Program-made: the position numbers and the translations under genes
In this document: in pieces, positions 41,501-57,400 of the stretch
Position numbering within the stretch: position 1 is the first letter of the stretch
Layout of the letters: each line of letters begins with the position of its first letter
Notes under the pieces: generated by a model
Seen by the model: the letters and a program-made list of their open reading frames with translations, nothing else
Database searches by the model: none
Told to the model about the DNA's origin: nothing
From: Tetrahymena elliotti 4EA
Taxonomy: Eukaryota; Ciliophora; Oligohymenophorea; Hymenostomatida; Tetrahymenidae
Direction of reading: 5' to 3'
DNA: 64,000 nucleotides
NCBI GenBank assembly: GCA_000231825.2
Contig: JH720315.1
Coordinates: 481,663-545,662 of the forward strand

Positions 41501-44500
41501 AGAATATTGGTTTTGGTTTTTCAGGGTCTGGTTTTTCTCTTTGTTAAAATGTTAAGCATTAATTTTCTCCTAGATTTATGAAATTTTTAGGACATCTAAG
41601 ACATAAATATTCTTAGTTTCCTTCACTTATCAACATACATACATTTTAACTATTTGCACAAAATAAATTACTCTCATCATTAAAAGAATTCATATCTTTG
41701 ATTTTACAAGGCCTATCTGGTCTTATTTATTAAATACATTAATTTTCTTTCAGATCCATATCTTTAAATGGTATGCATCTTCCTTTATCTTAATCAATGC
41801 AGTGATTCTCAGGACAGACATTACAAATTCCGGAATTCTTTTCAGAGCATCTTCCTTTAAAAATATAAATAATATTTTATCATAAACTTTAAAAGGTTAA
41901 TAAGTTAAATAAAACCTTATGAATCCTAACAAAAATCATTTATAGGTACACAAGAAGTACCTTATAGACAATATGAATAATTACAACTATCACATGAATT
42001 GATATTTTGAGAGCACAATCCATTTAGAGTACATTTAATAAACTTATTAGGATCTACATATTAGCATTAGTTATCTTTTAAACAAGACATTCCTTAAAAG
42101 CATTTCACCTTTTACAAAATAATTAAAATTTACAAATAATTATTAATCTGTTAAATCTAGTTTATTGTTAAATTTAATTTATTACTGCAGTTTATGTATT
42201 TACTGGTAGACAATTCATGTCAGCATCTACCCCTATTATTTAATAAAAGCATGATTTTGTTAATAATATTTCTAAGATTTAAAAGATATTTACCTAGAGC
42301 TTTGACTAAAGAATCATAGTCAAGCTAAATGCATTAAAATTAATTGTATATTAGATTAGATATGCAATACCTTTTGTTAAAATTAAATGAAAAGTAAATA
42401 AAATAACTTAAAATATTAATTACCCATCAGTACATTAGGATATTTTGTTCTTTGTCAGTTAGTTAGCTTTCAAGCATTTGGAAGAATTATATTCTCTACC
42501 TACATTTTCAGCATCTAATTAAAAACATGTACCTTCTTACATGCAATAATTAAATTTGCAAAACAAGGCAGGGTATGTATTGGGTTCAATACAATTTTAA
42601 GAGTTTGCATCTCTGCCAGCATATAATGCACTTTTATTAGACTTATCGATTAAAGAAACACATTTATCATTCAAAAGACATGTATAAGGAGAAGCACAAC
42701 CAATTGAATTTGCTATTTTATATATATTAATAAATAAAAGATATTCTAAAATAATTAGTTATACATAGACCAATCTACTAACACTTTTAGTTACTGTTTT
42801 TAGCAGCTTAGTTAGATTGAGGTTGGATTAAAGGATCACTTGAAATTTCATAAGATAATTTTACACAAAATTCTAAATTACTAAATAATCTTTTAAATTG
42901 AGATTTAAATGAAATAAAATAAGTACTTATCAGTTAAAATACAATATTAAAGTGTATGGCAAAGCAGAATACCTTATTTTAATTGAAAATATTTAATAAC
43001 CATTCATAAATAATTTTATTTACTTTGAACTTTTTAGTTCTCTATTAAACATTTTTCTGTAATAGATTCTACACCTACGAATGGTCCACTAAAGTTATCG
43101 GGCGATTCAAAATATCCTCCATATTCAATACAAAAAGATTTATCTGGTTCGTCTGTGGGAGAAAATAGGCAGTATTGGTCAGCACATATTTCAATATTCT
43201 AGGGTGTATCATTTATTTAGTGTAAGCATTTTGTAGTTTTTACTTCTCTACCTATTCTATTTTTTTATTCTGTATCTTGTAATTCTACACAAGTAAAACT
43301 TTCTTGTTCTATGCAAAATTTTATCTTTTTACATCTTATTTATTTATTATTATTAATTTATATTGAAACAAAATGTGGATTTAATGGTTTAAATTAATAA
43401 CTTTTGCAACATATACATTTTATGATGAGATTAACTAATAGAAAATTATTAATTAGTTTAATGGTCTAATCAATATCGAAACAAAATTTAAATTAATAAT
43501 TACTTCACTGCAATACCTTCCCCTTTTTTTAGACAAAATTAATCTTTATCTCTGCCAATATATGTATCATCAAAAGGAACACAAGAAAATTATAAACCGC
43601 TTTAAATTTTACAACTTTAATCTGAGCACAATACAATTTCTTTTTAAATGATATTTGGATTAATCGATAATTTTAAAATTATTAATTACCATCATACAAT
43701 TTGTTTTGTTAAACACAGGTACCATCTTTTAAGATGCCCTACAAGTTAATTAATTAATAATTTGATAAATAATTCTTTTTAGAAATGAATTTACTATTGC
43801 ATTAAAGGATAAATCTTTTATTTAAGTACAATATTTTTATTATTCATCAAAACAAATAGATTAATCAGTAAAAGGTACATCTTTTTAGCATTCCACTGCA
43901 TCATGTATATTTAAATCTGCACAATTTTAATTGGTTAACCTAGATGGGTAAGTCTTAGAGAGACGTGTACATGTATAAAATTTATAAATACAATACCTTA
44001 TAATAATTTATATCATAATAAAAGTATAATTTATAGTCTCTAAAAGTTTTACCCTGGTAAGCATATTGAAATTTTATTAGTAGAAGTTTCATTTTCTTTT
44101 AAACAATAGTACTCAGATGAATCGATAGCTACAAAATCTGTTTGTTTTTCTAGATCAATTATTTAATCATTTTGTTAACTTAAACAGTATGGAGTATTAA
44201 GAAGATAAACTTGCTAACCTTTATTTAAAAAAACTAATTTTTGTCACTGTGTTTGGTAATAAATGTAATAATTTAAATTAATTTTATTTAAGTAAGAAAT
44301 ATTAATTATAATAGGTTTTACTTTAAAAATATTGGAATTAAAAAAAAGAATTACCGTTTTCTACTTTCATATTTAGTTCTGCACAAATATATTTGCTTTA
44401 TGCCTGATTATTATTTTCTATTAAACCTATAATTGCTGGGTCTTTTTTTTAAGGATCATAATAATCAAGGCATTTATCAAATGTCTTTGAGATACAAATT

Positions 44501-44805
44501 CTGTTTTAATAATTCATGCAATTTACTTTATTACTATCGCTTTCATTTAATGTAATACATTAATTATTGCTATTCATACCAACATATTGAGGAAAACTAT
44601 AGTTTTAGCATTAATAATATTAATGATAACACTATTATGGTTTTCGAGGAGTACAATTCTTTGAACTGTCCAAGCAATACTCAGAAGAAAGAGTTACGCA
44701 TTTTTAACCATTTATACATTCTTTTAAACTGCACTCTGGTTAGCATTAAGCTTATAAAAATAATGCTAAAAAATATAAAAATGCTATAATTATATTCATT
44801 GTCAT
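32521..44805 (-). CDS. Large cysteine-rich, beta-helix, multi-pass membrane protein (type B, copy 1)
   Basis: A 12.3 kb multi-exon gene, roughly 3,300 codons. The start codon is one of two close ATGs (44803-44805 or 44797-44799) opening a signal peptide (MTMNIIIAFLYFLALFLQA) followed by CQPECSLKEC. Cys-rich repeats with motifs such as QYVGMNSNNQC run to about 41.5 kb, and CxxC furin-like repeats to about 38.9 kb. The beta-helix spans about 38.8-35.2 kb, with GGA(I/V) turns near 35,470, 35,557, 36,521, 36,628 and 36,706. The module after it has LNGKFGLTVKLTF, EKGYWRQN and GFIGPICSDCD (about 34.55 kb). Seven or so membrane segments follow (34.4-32.8 kb), with GIYYFDYKEQFYYWEIVK (about 33.18 kb) in a loop. 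The tail holds KLGYVDKEKVLILWKNLRK, and the stop is 32521-32523. The order and intron placement match the next gene throughout, at an offset of about 12.8-13.0 kb. Likely a cell-surface protein of unknown ligand. The ends are well supported; internal exon limits were not all resolved. Confidence 0.75.
35200..38860 (-). other. Beta-helix region of type B copy 1
   Basis: The frame begins after a Cys exon (RFQCTLCKKGDQSCFFKK, about 38,950) with IGSGKKNNPLNLN and runs on with Asn/Ser/Ile/Leu-rich sequence and repeated GGA turns. Cysteines are rare in this stretch. Several introns of 50-150 bases interrupt it, for example near 36,900-36,990 and 38,110-38,230. The fold is inferred from motif and composition. 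Confidence 0.55.
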
Positions 44806-45461
44806 TGAAAATTTTGATCTGGATAATTGACTCTTCTTTTAGATCCTAAAATTAATTTCAGTTTGCTATTAATTTCAAAAATTAAAAAAATTTTAATTTG
44901 AAGTCTTTTTTCAAACAAATCTTAAGATTAACAATGATTTGTTTTTTCTTTTAGATGAAAGTAATAAGGTTTCATAGTTTTTTCAAATAAAATTTGAATA
45001 GCTTTTCAAGATTACAAGCAAACACATACACATTTTTTAACTTACATTTATTTATTTGTAATAGTTTATTTATTGAATCAAACTGCAAATAGTAAATTAT
45101 CAACTAGTATTTTATTAATAAAGATTTAGTTGATTTTATTGAACAAAATAACTAAAAATTGAGTTGTTCCAATTTTCTTCCTTTTAAAAAATATCATTTT
45201 TTTTTAATTCAAAGTAAATTAACTAAAGTTTTTTGAACATAAAACATTTGGTAACCAAAGAAATTTAAAAATACTAGAATTACATAAAAATAAATGAAAT
45301 GATTTAAAGATCTTTTTTACATAATTTAAATGATTAACCAATTAAAAGAAGAAAAAAATAGTATTTTTGTATTTTTTACCTCTTCAAATTAATTTATTTT
45401 GGTTTAAATAGGATAAAATAAAAAGATATAAATAGACACATTAGACTAATTTTACATTCAC
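44806..45461. other. Intergenic spacer between the two type B genes
   Basis: About 650 bases of AT-rich sequence between the stop of type B copy 2 and the start of type B copy 1. It must hold the promoter of copy 1 and the 3' region of copy 2. I see no other gene and no recognisable element. Confidence 0.6.
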
Positions 45462-48400
45462 TCATTCTTAAATCAGATACCAATTATTAATTTGGTTTTT
45501 GTGTGAAATATAATTCCTGCGTAATCGTCTGTATAATTATTTATTCTTGATAACAACTTTATATTAAAAGCGAATAGAAATAATAATTTTTCTTAGCTTT
45601 ACCCATGAATTTAATATCTTTTTTTTGTCTACAAATCCTAGCTTATAAAATTATATTCTTAATAAGGGGTATTTTGCCAATTTATTTTCAATGATTTAGT
45701 AAGAATTATTGATTTTATCTCTAACATAATTCAAGCAAATATTTTTAATTAATATAAACAAAGATATAGCGTTTACAGTTAGTAAGATAGTAAGAGCGAG
45801 CTTTTTTGTTTATTCTTGAGTTGTGTATTAAATTTCAGAAATATATGAGCATAATCCAACACTAATAGAACAGCAAATATAAATTATCTACTCTAGATAA
45901 TTATGGATTAGTTTTTAATTAGGTTTCACTGTAATTTTAAATAGAAATTAATTAAATATTTTATTTTAAAATTATTTACCTCTTTTTATTGATATAGAGT
46001 AAAGCAAAAGTATCAAGCAAATTATTGACGCTTTTAATGGATTATACTAATTAATAATTACATTATTCAATATTACTAGACAAGTCTTCAAAAATACTTT
46101 AATGAACTCCCAGTAAAAAAATTATTCTTTATACTCAGAATAAAATATCCCATATACTTTTAAGTTTTTAAGGCGGTTAAGACTTAGCCTATTTTTAAAA
46201 ATACTACAAAGTAGAAGTAAAGGAATCAAAATAGACCAAATTAGAAATAATGGATATAAAATAATATAGCTTTTTAAATAATAGTCATTATCACATCTTA
46301 CAGAAGGGAATCCTTTGACATATTTGTCACTCTATTAAGTAACACAAATAGCCTTTTTAATTAAAAATAGGGTATAAAATGTATTTAGAAATAAAGCGTT
46401 TTTAACAAATTGTAAAATAATATTTTCATTTCAAAAATCCAAAAATTTAAAAAGACCAAATAAATTAATTTCAGGCTAAAAAATTTGGACTAAAATTAAT
46501 ATTTTCATCTTAAATTCCAAAAATTAAAATAAATCAATCAAAACTAATTTAATGTTAAAAAATTTACGCTATCTAAAATCTATTATATTATCGAAGGATA
46601 ATGAATTAAGAAAATGAAGTTAAATCCTGAAAATATATCTCCCAAAAGCACTTATTCATTGTAGTAAATTTATTTAAGCAAGTAAATTAGAAAGAAAAAT
46701 GTAAAGTAAGCAATAATTAACAGTTAGCCTAGTATCACTTTAATAAAAATATAATGTAAATTTTATTCTTTGTAATAATTTATTAAAGAACAATCTAACG
46801 AGGTCAATAGCATTTTGTTAGGATTTGAAATAGGATTTAAGACAGTTTAATACTCATATAAGTAAGCCTTAATAATATCACAAATTATCATAAATATTTG
46901 TAGATATGATATAATGAGTTTAATATAAAAAAATTGTTATTAGATGCTCAAAGGTAAATATATCTTCATTAAAGTAAATAATCTTATTTAAATTTTTAAA
47001 GTAGCTTGCCTTAGATAATTCTACACTGAGTAAAATGTAAAAATGGATATCAGAATAAAAATTAAAAACACCACCCATAGAGTACTGTTACTTTAACCAC
47101 ACCTTTTTGTTTAGTTTTTTAAAATTATTTTTGCAAAGCTTTTGATTAAAATTTACTTAATGCAATTTAAGTTTCCATCCTAAATATATTATTCATTCCA
47201 ATAGATTCCATAAATATCACAATCAGCACATAATGGTCCTATAAAACCTAAATAAATGAAATAAATTTAAATTTTATTATTATACTTTTAAATGTATTAA
47301 AATACCTCTTTTGCAATATCTTATGTCAATATTTCTTGTTATTAACGATTTCGATTCAAAAATATCAATGTCACCAATACAAGAATCAACTTAGCTGTTA
47401 CATTCATAAAATTCTGAAACCAAGTCTTTTCTCCAATAACCATTTCTTACATAAATCATATTTCCATTACATACTCCATAATAAGGGCATTTAAGACATT
47501 TTTATCCAGGAGAAATATTATAAAATTCATTACTACAATTTTAACAAATATCCAAATTTTGTGATTTAATGTGCTACTATCCAAGTTTACAAGTTGAAGC
47601 AAACTTCACAACTAAAACTAAAGTATTTAAATCAGTATTATATTTTATGATTTCATCTGTATAATTATCATATTGAGGAAATTTTATTTATTCACATTAA
47701 AATGTAAGCTTAACTGCTAATCCAAATATACCATTTAAAATTAACTTATTTAATTGAACAGTTCCTTCTGATAAAGTAATTTAATTAACATTAATATTTG
47801 CATTTTAGGTATCATTTAATTTTATATTCAAAGTAACACTACTAGGAAACTCTTTGAAGTATTCCTATTCTTAAGTCATGAACTGCAAAATTAATTGATC
47901 CTATTTTATTAAGCAAAAATATTAACTATTTAGAATTTTAGAAAACCAAATTAATTATAATATTTTATAATTTTGATAACAAATTTAATGGCAAATTTTT
48001 ATTTTGCACAACAAATATTTTGTGCAATTAAAAAAAACGAAAGATTGATAAATTTAAAAATAATATTTTTACATCTATCCTTCCACTTCTGTGCTATATA
48101 ATATTACTATTTAATTACACTCCATTTTGAATGAGAACCATTTTAAAAGGATACTAATAAACATTGAAGGAAAATTTTTAAGCAATATTGCTCTCAAAGA
48201 CATTTAGTGTATGAAGATATTAGACAGCTTAACCACTCTCTGAGTAAATTGCAGCTCCAATTTAAGCAAAATTTTATTTAAAAAAGCTTTTTTTAATGGC
48301 TATGCTATTTTATTCTAATCCTTTAAAGAAAATAGCTCCACCATTTCCTTAAACAGCTTTATTATCAATAAAAATACAATTTTCAATAAAAGCACTTGAG

Positions 48401-51400
48401 ATATCAATATAAATAGCTCCAGCAGATTAATATGATATGTTATTTTAAAACTAAAGACCTGATAAGATAATCTGATCTATTTCTTAAGAGTTTTATTTTA
48501 AATATCTAAAATACATTGATAAATTTTAGCTGGAAGTTTATTTTAAATAAATTATTCCTTTATCATTTATTTCATTTTTTAGAAATTAACTATTTTAAAT
48601 GACTATATTATCTGAGTATAGTTACAATAGTCCTGTTTTACATTTTGCGCATTTATTACTATCAAATTAGGTATCTTGAATTATTACAAAGCTAGAATTC
48701 ATCAATATAAATTATGTGGCTGACTAGCTCAGTATATTTTAAAATATACCACCAATAATACTAATTTGAGAAACATTAGTTAATAAAATGAAAGAATCTG
48801 AATAGTTTAGTGAGTAGTACTAACTGTCTAAATCATAGTATGCGTTGGTATTCTCAATTTAAAATAAGTTTCTAATAATAAAATCACTTTATTGGCCACT
48901 ACTCGATGAAGAAGAACCCATCAAAAATTAGTTTTTCTTAAAATTAACTTGGTAGAAGCCTCGAAGCAAAAATAAATTTTAAAAATCTGATTCTTATGCA
49001 TATCTTTTCATTTCATTTTAATAAATATTAATCATTTAATAGTTAAATATGCAATTATTTAATACAAAAATATTTTTTTGTCTTATTTAAAAACCAAAAA
49101 ACAAAGCTAAGCCTTTTTAGCTGATGTTTTCAACAAATTCAGAATCGCTGATCAAAAAAACTTTTTTAAATCTTGAATTCAATGCAAATATTGCTCCTCC
49201 CTTTTTGACTGCAACATTTTAAATAAAGCTGGAACTTTAAATTTCTACAGTAAGACTACAAAGTTAAGAATCAATGTAAATAGCACCTCCATTATTTTCT
49301 TCATCTTCTTCTTAGTTAAAGCTTAAATTATTGAAAAAAGATGTATTCTAAATATTCAAATAACCTAATGTGCTAAATTATAAGTAAATAGCTCCTCCTT
49401 ATTGTGCTCTCCCTCCTTAAAAATTTGAATATATGATACTTATTGACTAAGCAGAGGAATAAATAAATCCTCCAACAACAGTAGTACCAGATAATTCTTC
49501 ATTAGAATTATTTTCGTTTTTAAAATTAGAATTTTCAATTTTTATTTTTTGCGAATTAACTACCAAACAATTATTTTTTTTAGAAGAATAATTATTTAAA
49601 AAACTAGAATCAATAATTTCTATATTGCCAATCTATGCTTCAATAAATGCACAAGTTGCTATGTCAGATAAAATTTCCTATTTTTAAAAATTTTTAATCA
49701 GATTAAAAAATCAATTTCAAGAAATTTTTCTTTTGAATTTTTGAGTGAAGAAAAATTATTCTTTTTTTTTGTTTTTGAAGATTATCTCTAGAAATAGTTT
49801 TCTCAAATAAAAAAGGTATTAATTAAATACAATTTACATTTGATTTTAAGGAGTTTTTTAATGTTGAACTTGAAACAGCAAAGTTATTAATTGTTATAGT
49901 TTCTTAAATCTAAGAAATGATATAAATAGGGGTATAGCTAAACTATTGTTAAGTGATATTTGCTGTGCAATTCATTACTTAAATATCTTATATAATAAAA
50001 GTTTTATCATTAATTTCTGAATATTTTAATTAATTAAACTTAATTATTATTAATGATTTTTAGTAAATTATATTTTTTAGTTCTATGTTCTGAATTACCA
50101 TTTAATTAAAAAGAGAACTAATCTCTAAAATTTGATAATTATTTATATTTCCTCTATTTTATACACCTTTTAATCCTTTTATTATCAAATTACTTACTTA
50201 TTTCACTTTTAAAAATTATATTTCTCCATAATTTATCAGTTCAATATTTTAGATTAAGATAGTATTAACGTTAGAGAGATCTACAAAAGGGTAAGCTTAA
50301 AATGCATTGTCTTTGCTAGTTATTATTTAATTATCATAAATCTAAGCAGAGAACATTGTGAATTGATAAATTGATAAACCGTTGTCATTGAAAAAGATAA
50401 ATTCACTATTACTTATCTTATTTTGAAAAAATGTAATATCTGCCAGATAAATTTTCTACCTTAAAGATGATTTTTAACTAGCATAATCAAAAATAATATA
50501 TTAGTTTATGATATTGTTTTAAATAACAATAGATTTAGCTGTTAATAAATTTAATAAAAATAATTAACCTCTCTATTAACTATTTTTGTTGTTTATGATT
50601 AGAATATTATTTTAAATAAAAATATTTGAAAAACTTGCTTCTAATAGTTAATTTCCTGAGAAAATTATAGAATTATTTAACATTTCGCTATTTTAAATTG
50701 TTAATTCTTTAACATCAAGATAATATTAGTTTTGTTAATTCAGGCTGAGGTAGCTGAAAAGGATACTTGAATAATCTAACTTACTGGATTTTATTTAATA
50801 GTTATTCACATTTAAAGCTGTATTGTTTTGTGATATCTAAATAAAATTTGATGCATTAAATAAGACCTATTTTATTTAAAACATTATTTTAATTCATTAT
50901 TCTTGTTAGAATTTTTTAAACAAAATTTTTTTCACTTCAATCAATTTTGAATTAAATTTTTCTTTTTAAAAAAAGTATAAAAATTTAATTTACATTGTTA
51001 GCATTTATAGAGTCTAATTAAATTTTAAGGTTTGGCTTTTTTGAAGTTTGCTAATATTAAAGTTATATAGCCTAAGTATTATTGAAAACTAGGTTATTGA
51101 ATATCAAATTTTGAAGAATTAAACTATTCTATAGATCTAATATGAGTATTTTGAGTACATTTTAAGGTCCAGATATTCCACGATTGAATTTTAAGTTATT
51201 TAGTGTTACTTGCTTTAAATTAGGTGATGATATCTGTAATCCTATTTTGAACTAATCGAAGTCGCTAGAAATTGAATTGATATTTAAATTGGAAATAGTT
51301 ACATTAGTGAATCCATAAATTTTGGTGGGAGATGTTTGTAAAAATTAAAATTGTGTAGTATCTACTTGTTCATATTTTATATTTAGATGGTAAGTTTCTA

Positions 51401-54400
51401 AAGATTTTATTTGTGAGAGTAAATTCGATTTGATGATGACAGGATTTAAAGTTTCACAGATTTAATATTTTGAGGGAAAAATAATGTTTAATTCTAATTC
51501 TCTCATAAATATTTCATTTAAGCCAACTAATGATAAATCAATGTTATTTTCTCCTAAAATGATTGCATCAAAATTTTATATTGCTGAAATTACATTTATA
51601 TTTAAAGGATCATCTTTAGTTCCACTTCCAATTTTATTTAAGTTATTTGAGCAAAAAACATATAAAACTGTAATTTTTTTGAAATAGCAAGACTGATCAC
51701 CTATTTTACATAGACTACATTTGAATCTTTCTTTGTCATATCTGATTTCATATCCTTAAAAGCTAGGTAAAATATTTTGAGTTGCAGTATTTAGCTATTA
51801 TATATTTTTGCAGGATAAGCATTTTGTTTGATATATTGAGTAGTTGTTATCAAATAAATTTGTTGATTAATCACAAGTTTCACATCTATTTTAAAAATTA
51901 AATGAAAAATGAATACTTTAAAATGAACAATTAATTACAAATAAGGGCAAATTTAGCATGAAGATTAATCTTTAGATAATATGCTTAACTAAACATCTTT
52001 AGGGATGTAATTCAGACCAAAATAAAACTAACCAATATGTATTTATATTGTTTGAATTTATTACAGTGCATATGTTTAATTACATTAAAGACAGTAAAAT
52101 TGATTAATTTTTTAGATACAATTAGAGCACAAAATTCCACATGGTTTAAGAAGGCAGTTTTTTGAGATAGGATCAAAGTAATATCCATCCTGACAAGAGT
52201 TATTACAAAACACCTATACTTTAAATACACTTTTATAATTTAATCTAGTATTAACATTGTATGTTTTTTATCCATACATAATACTTGCTGTTAAATTAAA
52301 TTTGTTGTTCTATTCATCATAACCTATTTCATAACATGAAGAGCATCCATCAAAACATTTCACACATCCATAAAATGTTGTCATATAATTTTCATTCTGG
52401 CACTAGACACAAGTGAATAATTATTAAATTGTATTATCACTCTATTATATTTCTTCATAATAACAGTTACTACACCCATTAACCTATTATAAATTTAATA
52501 TTTTGCTTTAACTTTAAATTTCAAAATGAGGGAGGATAAGGATATAAATAATTTCATTAAAAATAATAAAAAAGGAATAATTTCTACTGATTAAGAGCAC
52601 TTAAATTTATTGTTACAAACTTTATTCGCTAAATCCAAAGCAAAAATCTAACAAAAGAGGCAAGTACCATTATCCGGATAAAAATTCAAACAATTTTTAT
52701 CAATTATCTCTGTATTTTTAACACAAGCTGATTAATCAGGAGAAAGAATATGTTAGTCTTAACAATACACACAAATAAGTTTTGAATTACTTGTTGATCC
52801 GTTTTAATAATAAGCTAAATTGTAAATTAAGTCAATTTAGTTTGTTTGTTAATTCATTAAAGAGTGTAATTAGCAATTAAATATTGATTTATCACAATCA
52901 ATGCCTATAATTAATAATATAATTATTTTAAAACTTATAGTTGTTGAACCACCAAAATAAATTACCATTAGGCTAAGGTGTTTAAGAAAGATCCTTGCAT
53001 TACATGCATTGTTTAAAAATATTTTGATCTTAATATTCACTCTAGCTTAACTAAACTATGTCCCTGTTACCATTATTGTAATAACTGAAACCGTTTGCTT
53101 TTTAACATTGTAATTTTATTTAATAAAATTTTTGAACAAAAAAATACTTTACTATATAAGCAAGATGAACAACCTTATCCACATTAATCACAAGATATTA
53201 AATTGTAAGATATTATAGATTCATTATTACATATTTAGCAGAATGGTTAGAGTTTAGAAGGAGAAACAGTTTATCTTTATTCAATACTTAATTCATAATA
53301 ATAAATCTGCCTTCCTTATATGTCCAAATAACCCAACTCGCATTAAAGACATGTGGAATCACAACTTTAACATTACTATTGTTGATCTAAATAAAAACCT
53401 TAAACACATTTTTAGCATTTTTTTTAGTATATTTTATTTTCATATTATAGAGAACAAAACTAGCAATTATTCAAAGTACCTTTTTATGTATATTTCAATA
53501 TGAATAAATTATATTTTTAAACAAAAAGAAAAATAACTAGAAGCAAAATCCTACATGATTGATAATTTTATATGATATATTATGGATATTATGATGGAGT
53601 TATAGAATCTTTAATCTGAATGGTATAGCTGGAAGTAAGAGGAGGAAGATCTTCAATTTTTAGCAAACTTTCTCCTGATGTATTTTAAAATTTCAAGATA
53701 ACTTTTTCACAAATCTTAGTTAAAATTTGGTTGTCATTCCTTTTGAAAAAATATTTTATTTTACATATTTTTTTAATATTAATTTACCATAAACCTTGTT
53801 CAAGACTACATTGAAGGCATTTTTGGCTTATTTAAGTTGCATCTATAGGAACTTTGTAAGGATAAGGGTATTTACTTATGTTAATATTTGAAAAATCACA
53901 TTTAATACACTATATACTTTAGTCTTTTTAGCTTCCAAAAAGAAAATATCCTTCAATACATTTGGTACAAAGATTTAAATCTTTGCAAGAGTAACATCTA
54001 TTTTATATTGAATATTATTAAAATATATTAACTAAAGTTTTTGGATACCCTTGAGGACATTTGCTTTAATTCATAGAAGTACAAATTGGACCTCCGCATT
54101 AGTCTTCTACAACATATAAAAGGTTAAGTTGGAAAATTTTTATCACTGATTACTAGCTACTTTCATCTCTATCCTTAAATGTTAAACACCTATCATCCCC
54201 CAAATTAATAAATTTAGATGGGCAAGATTTACACTAAAATAATTAATTTGAATGACTTTATTTCACACATTAATTTTATTAGTCAGCACATATTGGATTA
54301 GCATCATCATCTATTTAATTTAACTCAAGAAAAACACAAGGTAAATCAGGTCTTACTTGCTTTAAGCATAAATTTTCTTTTACTTCTACGTCCTTAAATT

Positions 54401-57400
54401 AAATGCAAATATTTCTTTGAAAATCTAAGCAATAATATTATGGGCATACTTGACATTTACCTCCAGTTATAGAAGAACAAACTCCTAAAATATTTTAATA
54501 AAAAATTAATTTTTAAAATACTAAACTTCAAAATCTACCAGATGCATCTTAGCAACGATTTCCTATTGGGGAACAATATCCTAATTATTATTATGGATCA
54601 ACTACATTTAGGCATTAAGAAAAACTACATCTATTACACTTTGTTTAATCTAATTAACAAGTTCCATCTTCATTTGAACATTTATTTTCTCCTTAAGGGT
54701 CAACAAAAACGCAAACATTGCCTTACACAGTTACTTTTAAGCAAGACATTCCTTTAAAACATTAGATCTTTTAATTAATTGATAATAGTTTTTTTTCAAT
54801 CTAAAAAAGATTTTTCAAAATTTACAGCTGTAGGTTAATTTATTCCCAAGCATAAACCATCTTTATCAACTCCTTTTTTAGAATTTTATCATTATTAATA
54901 TTTTATTAAATTAAACATTTAATTTTTTACCAACAGCTTAATCAAGGTCAAGTGGAATACATTAATATTGTCCCATAGGATTCTCTTTTATGCAATACCT
55001 ATTTTCATTTCATTTTCAATAAAATAATTATCAATCAATTTATTTAAAAATTTTACCCTTCAACACATGATTAAATATTTTTTTTTGTAATCTGACCATC
55101 TGTTAGACATTTTGAGGTAAAATATTCACTTCCAACATATTGAGAGTCCAAAGGAATACATTTACTTTAGAATAAGCAGTACTTTCTTTTACAATATAGA
55201 GCATATCTTGTTTAAGAAGGTAAACAGACCTATGAATTTAAATCTTTCCCTGCATAGGTATTACTATTTTCATTTAAATATTTACAAACTCCTCCATCAA
55301 GGCATACCCAAGGATCAGCACAACTTTAAGAGTTAGCTTTAAACAATATATAAATAAAATTATATCTCAAGTTAACTTAAAGATTTTAGAAATGTTACTT
55401 TAATTAATTTACTAGCAATATCCATTTTAATTTTTGGAAGCATAAGTGTATATTGTGGAATAGATTAAGTCTAAGGAATATGGATAGGATAATTATTTAC
55501 AAACCTACTCACCACTAATTCAAAAAATTTAAAATAAATTTGTTAGTTTCAAAAACAAATATTTTTACTTAACATTTAAAAGACAATACGATAGTCCATA
55601 ACACAGCATAATACCTATTTATTTAAAACAATAAAATAAATTAAATAAACAAATCCTACACTTTGTTTGCAATCCCAGCCTCCCTGCATGATATTTAGAA
55701 TAAAATTATTCTATATTATTTGAAGAAATTCTGATAAATGAAATAAATTCCTTTTTAGGAAATATAAAAAATGAAAAAATTTTGCCTGAATTAATAAAAA
55801 TTTAAATCAAATTTTGAAATTGCTACAGAGTGAAAGAAATTTAATTTTTTGCAAAATTGCAATAGAATACTTCTTTTTCAAATTAATTTGTTTGTTTTCA
55901 TTAATCAAAAAAAGAGACATTCCCTTATTTTATTTCTAGTAATAGATGAGTTCTAGAACAAGTTGAATTCAGGTTTTAGATTTGTTTATTTTTTATTTTA
56001 ATATCATAGACATACAAAAAATTTGGAGGGATTAAAAAAAATTAAAATTTTTTATTAAAATAATCTACTTTTAACTTACTAATCTACTGTTAAACATCTT
56101 TCTGTAATGCTTTCTACACCAATGAAAGGTTATTCAGCATCTTAAAAAGCACTCCCATATTTAACACAGAAATCATTAAAATCATTTTAATTTCCTGAGT
56201 ACAAACAATACCCGTCTGCACATTTTTCTATATTTTAACCTTTCAAATCACTATAATTTAGACAAATATTAGTTTTTTATTCTCTTGCAATTCTTTTTTC
56301 AGATAGTATTGTAGATAAACTTACACAAGATAGATTAGTTTATTCAATGCAGTATTTTCCATTTTTACATCTTTTTAATAAAAAATGTGTGTGCTTTTAC
56401 AAATAATTATAAAATAAATTCTTAATGTACTTCACTGCACCTTTCTCAGTCTCGTGAAGACAATAATTTTGCCCATCAATTCCTACATAATCATTATCAA
56501 AAGGTATACAGGAATATCCTTGGCTATTTTTAATTATGCAGCTTTGATCTGAGCATAAAGGTTTTTCTTGATCAAAATAATATTTTTTTGTTAAATTAAA
56601 ATAAAAAAAATTATTTTACATAAATAATTTTTATTTTGTTAAGCACAGGTATAATCAGGTAGAATACCCTTTTTAAATTTAAAAAAATAAATAATTTTTA
56701 AATTAAAAACAAAATAATTACTATGTTATATGTAGAGGAATCTTAAATCTACTGGCATACATTATTTTATTTATCAAAACAAATAGATTATTTTGTTTAA
56801 GGATCCTCTTAAAAACACTAAATTGGATTTGGAACTCCTAATTAAGCACATTATCCATTTTAAAGTCTGGAAGGAAAATTTGCAGACAATTTTACACATG
56901 AATTTTGTGAAATACAATATCTTATTGTTAAAATATTATATTTATATTTAAAGCTAATTTAATTTAATTATTCATACCCTTCTTTGCAGTATGGTGTTAC
57001 TTCTGAAATTTAATTTTCTGTAAGGCAAAAGAAATTTTTTAAATCAATACCAACATAAGTACTAAATTGAATAAGATATCCAACAACATTTGTTTAAGGA
57101 TTAATGCAAATATTCGGTTTGAGAATTTGAACTTTTGCTTTTAATAAAATAAGCTAAATTAGATACTTGTGTTAACGAATGATAAATGTTTGAATTTTCA
57201 ATTTTTTTTACTTCTTTGAAAATAAAAAATCATAAGATAAAAAATGTAGCTCTGATATGTGTCTCTATTAATTTATGAAAATTTTATTAATATAACATCA
57301 AAAAGCTTATTTTTACTTTGACATCAACTTTTTCTATAATATGAATTATAACACTTATTAAAATGTTTGTAGGCTTTTCAAAGAAATTAGGATTTTATTA

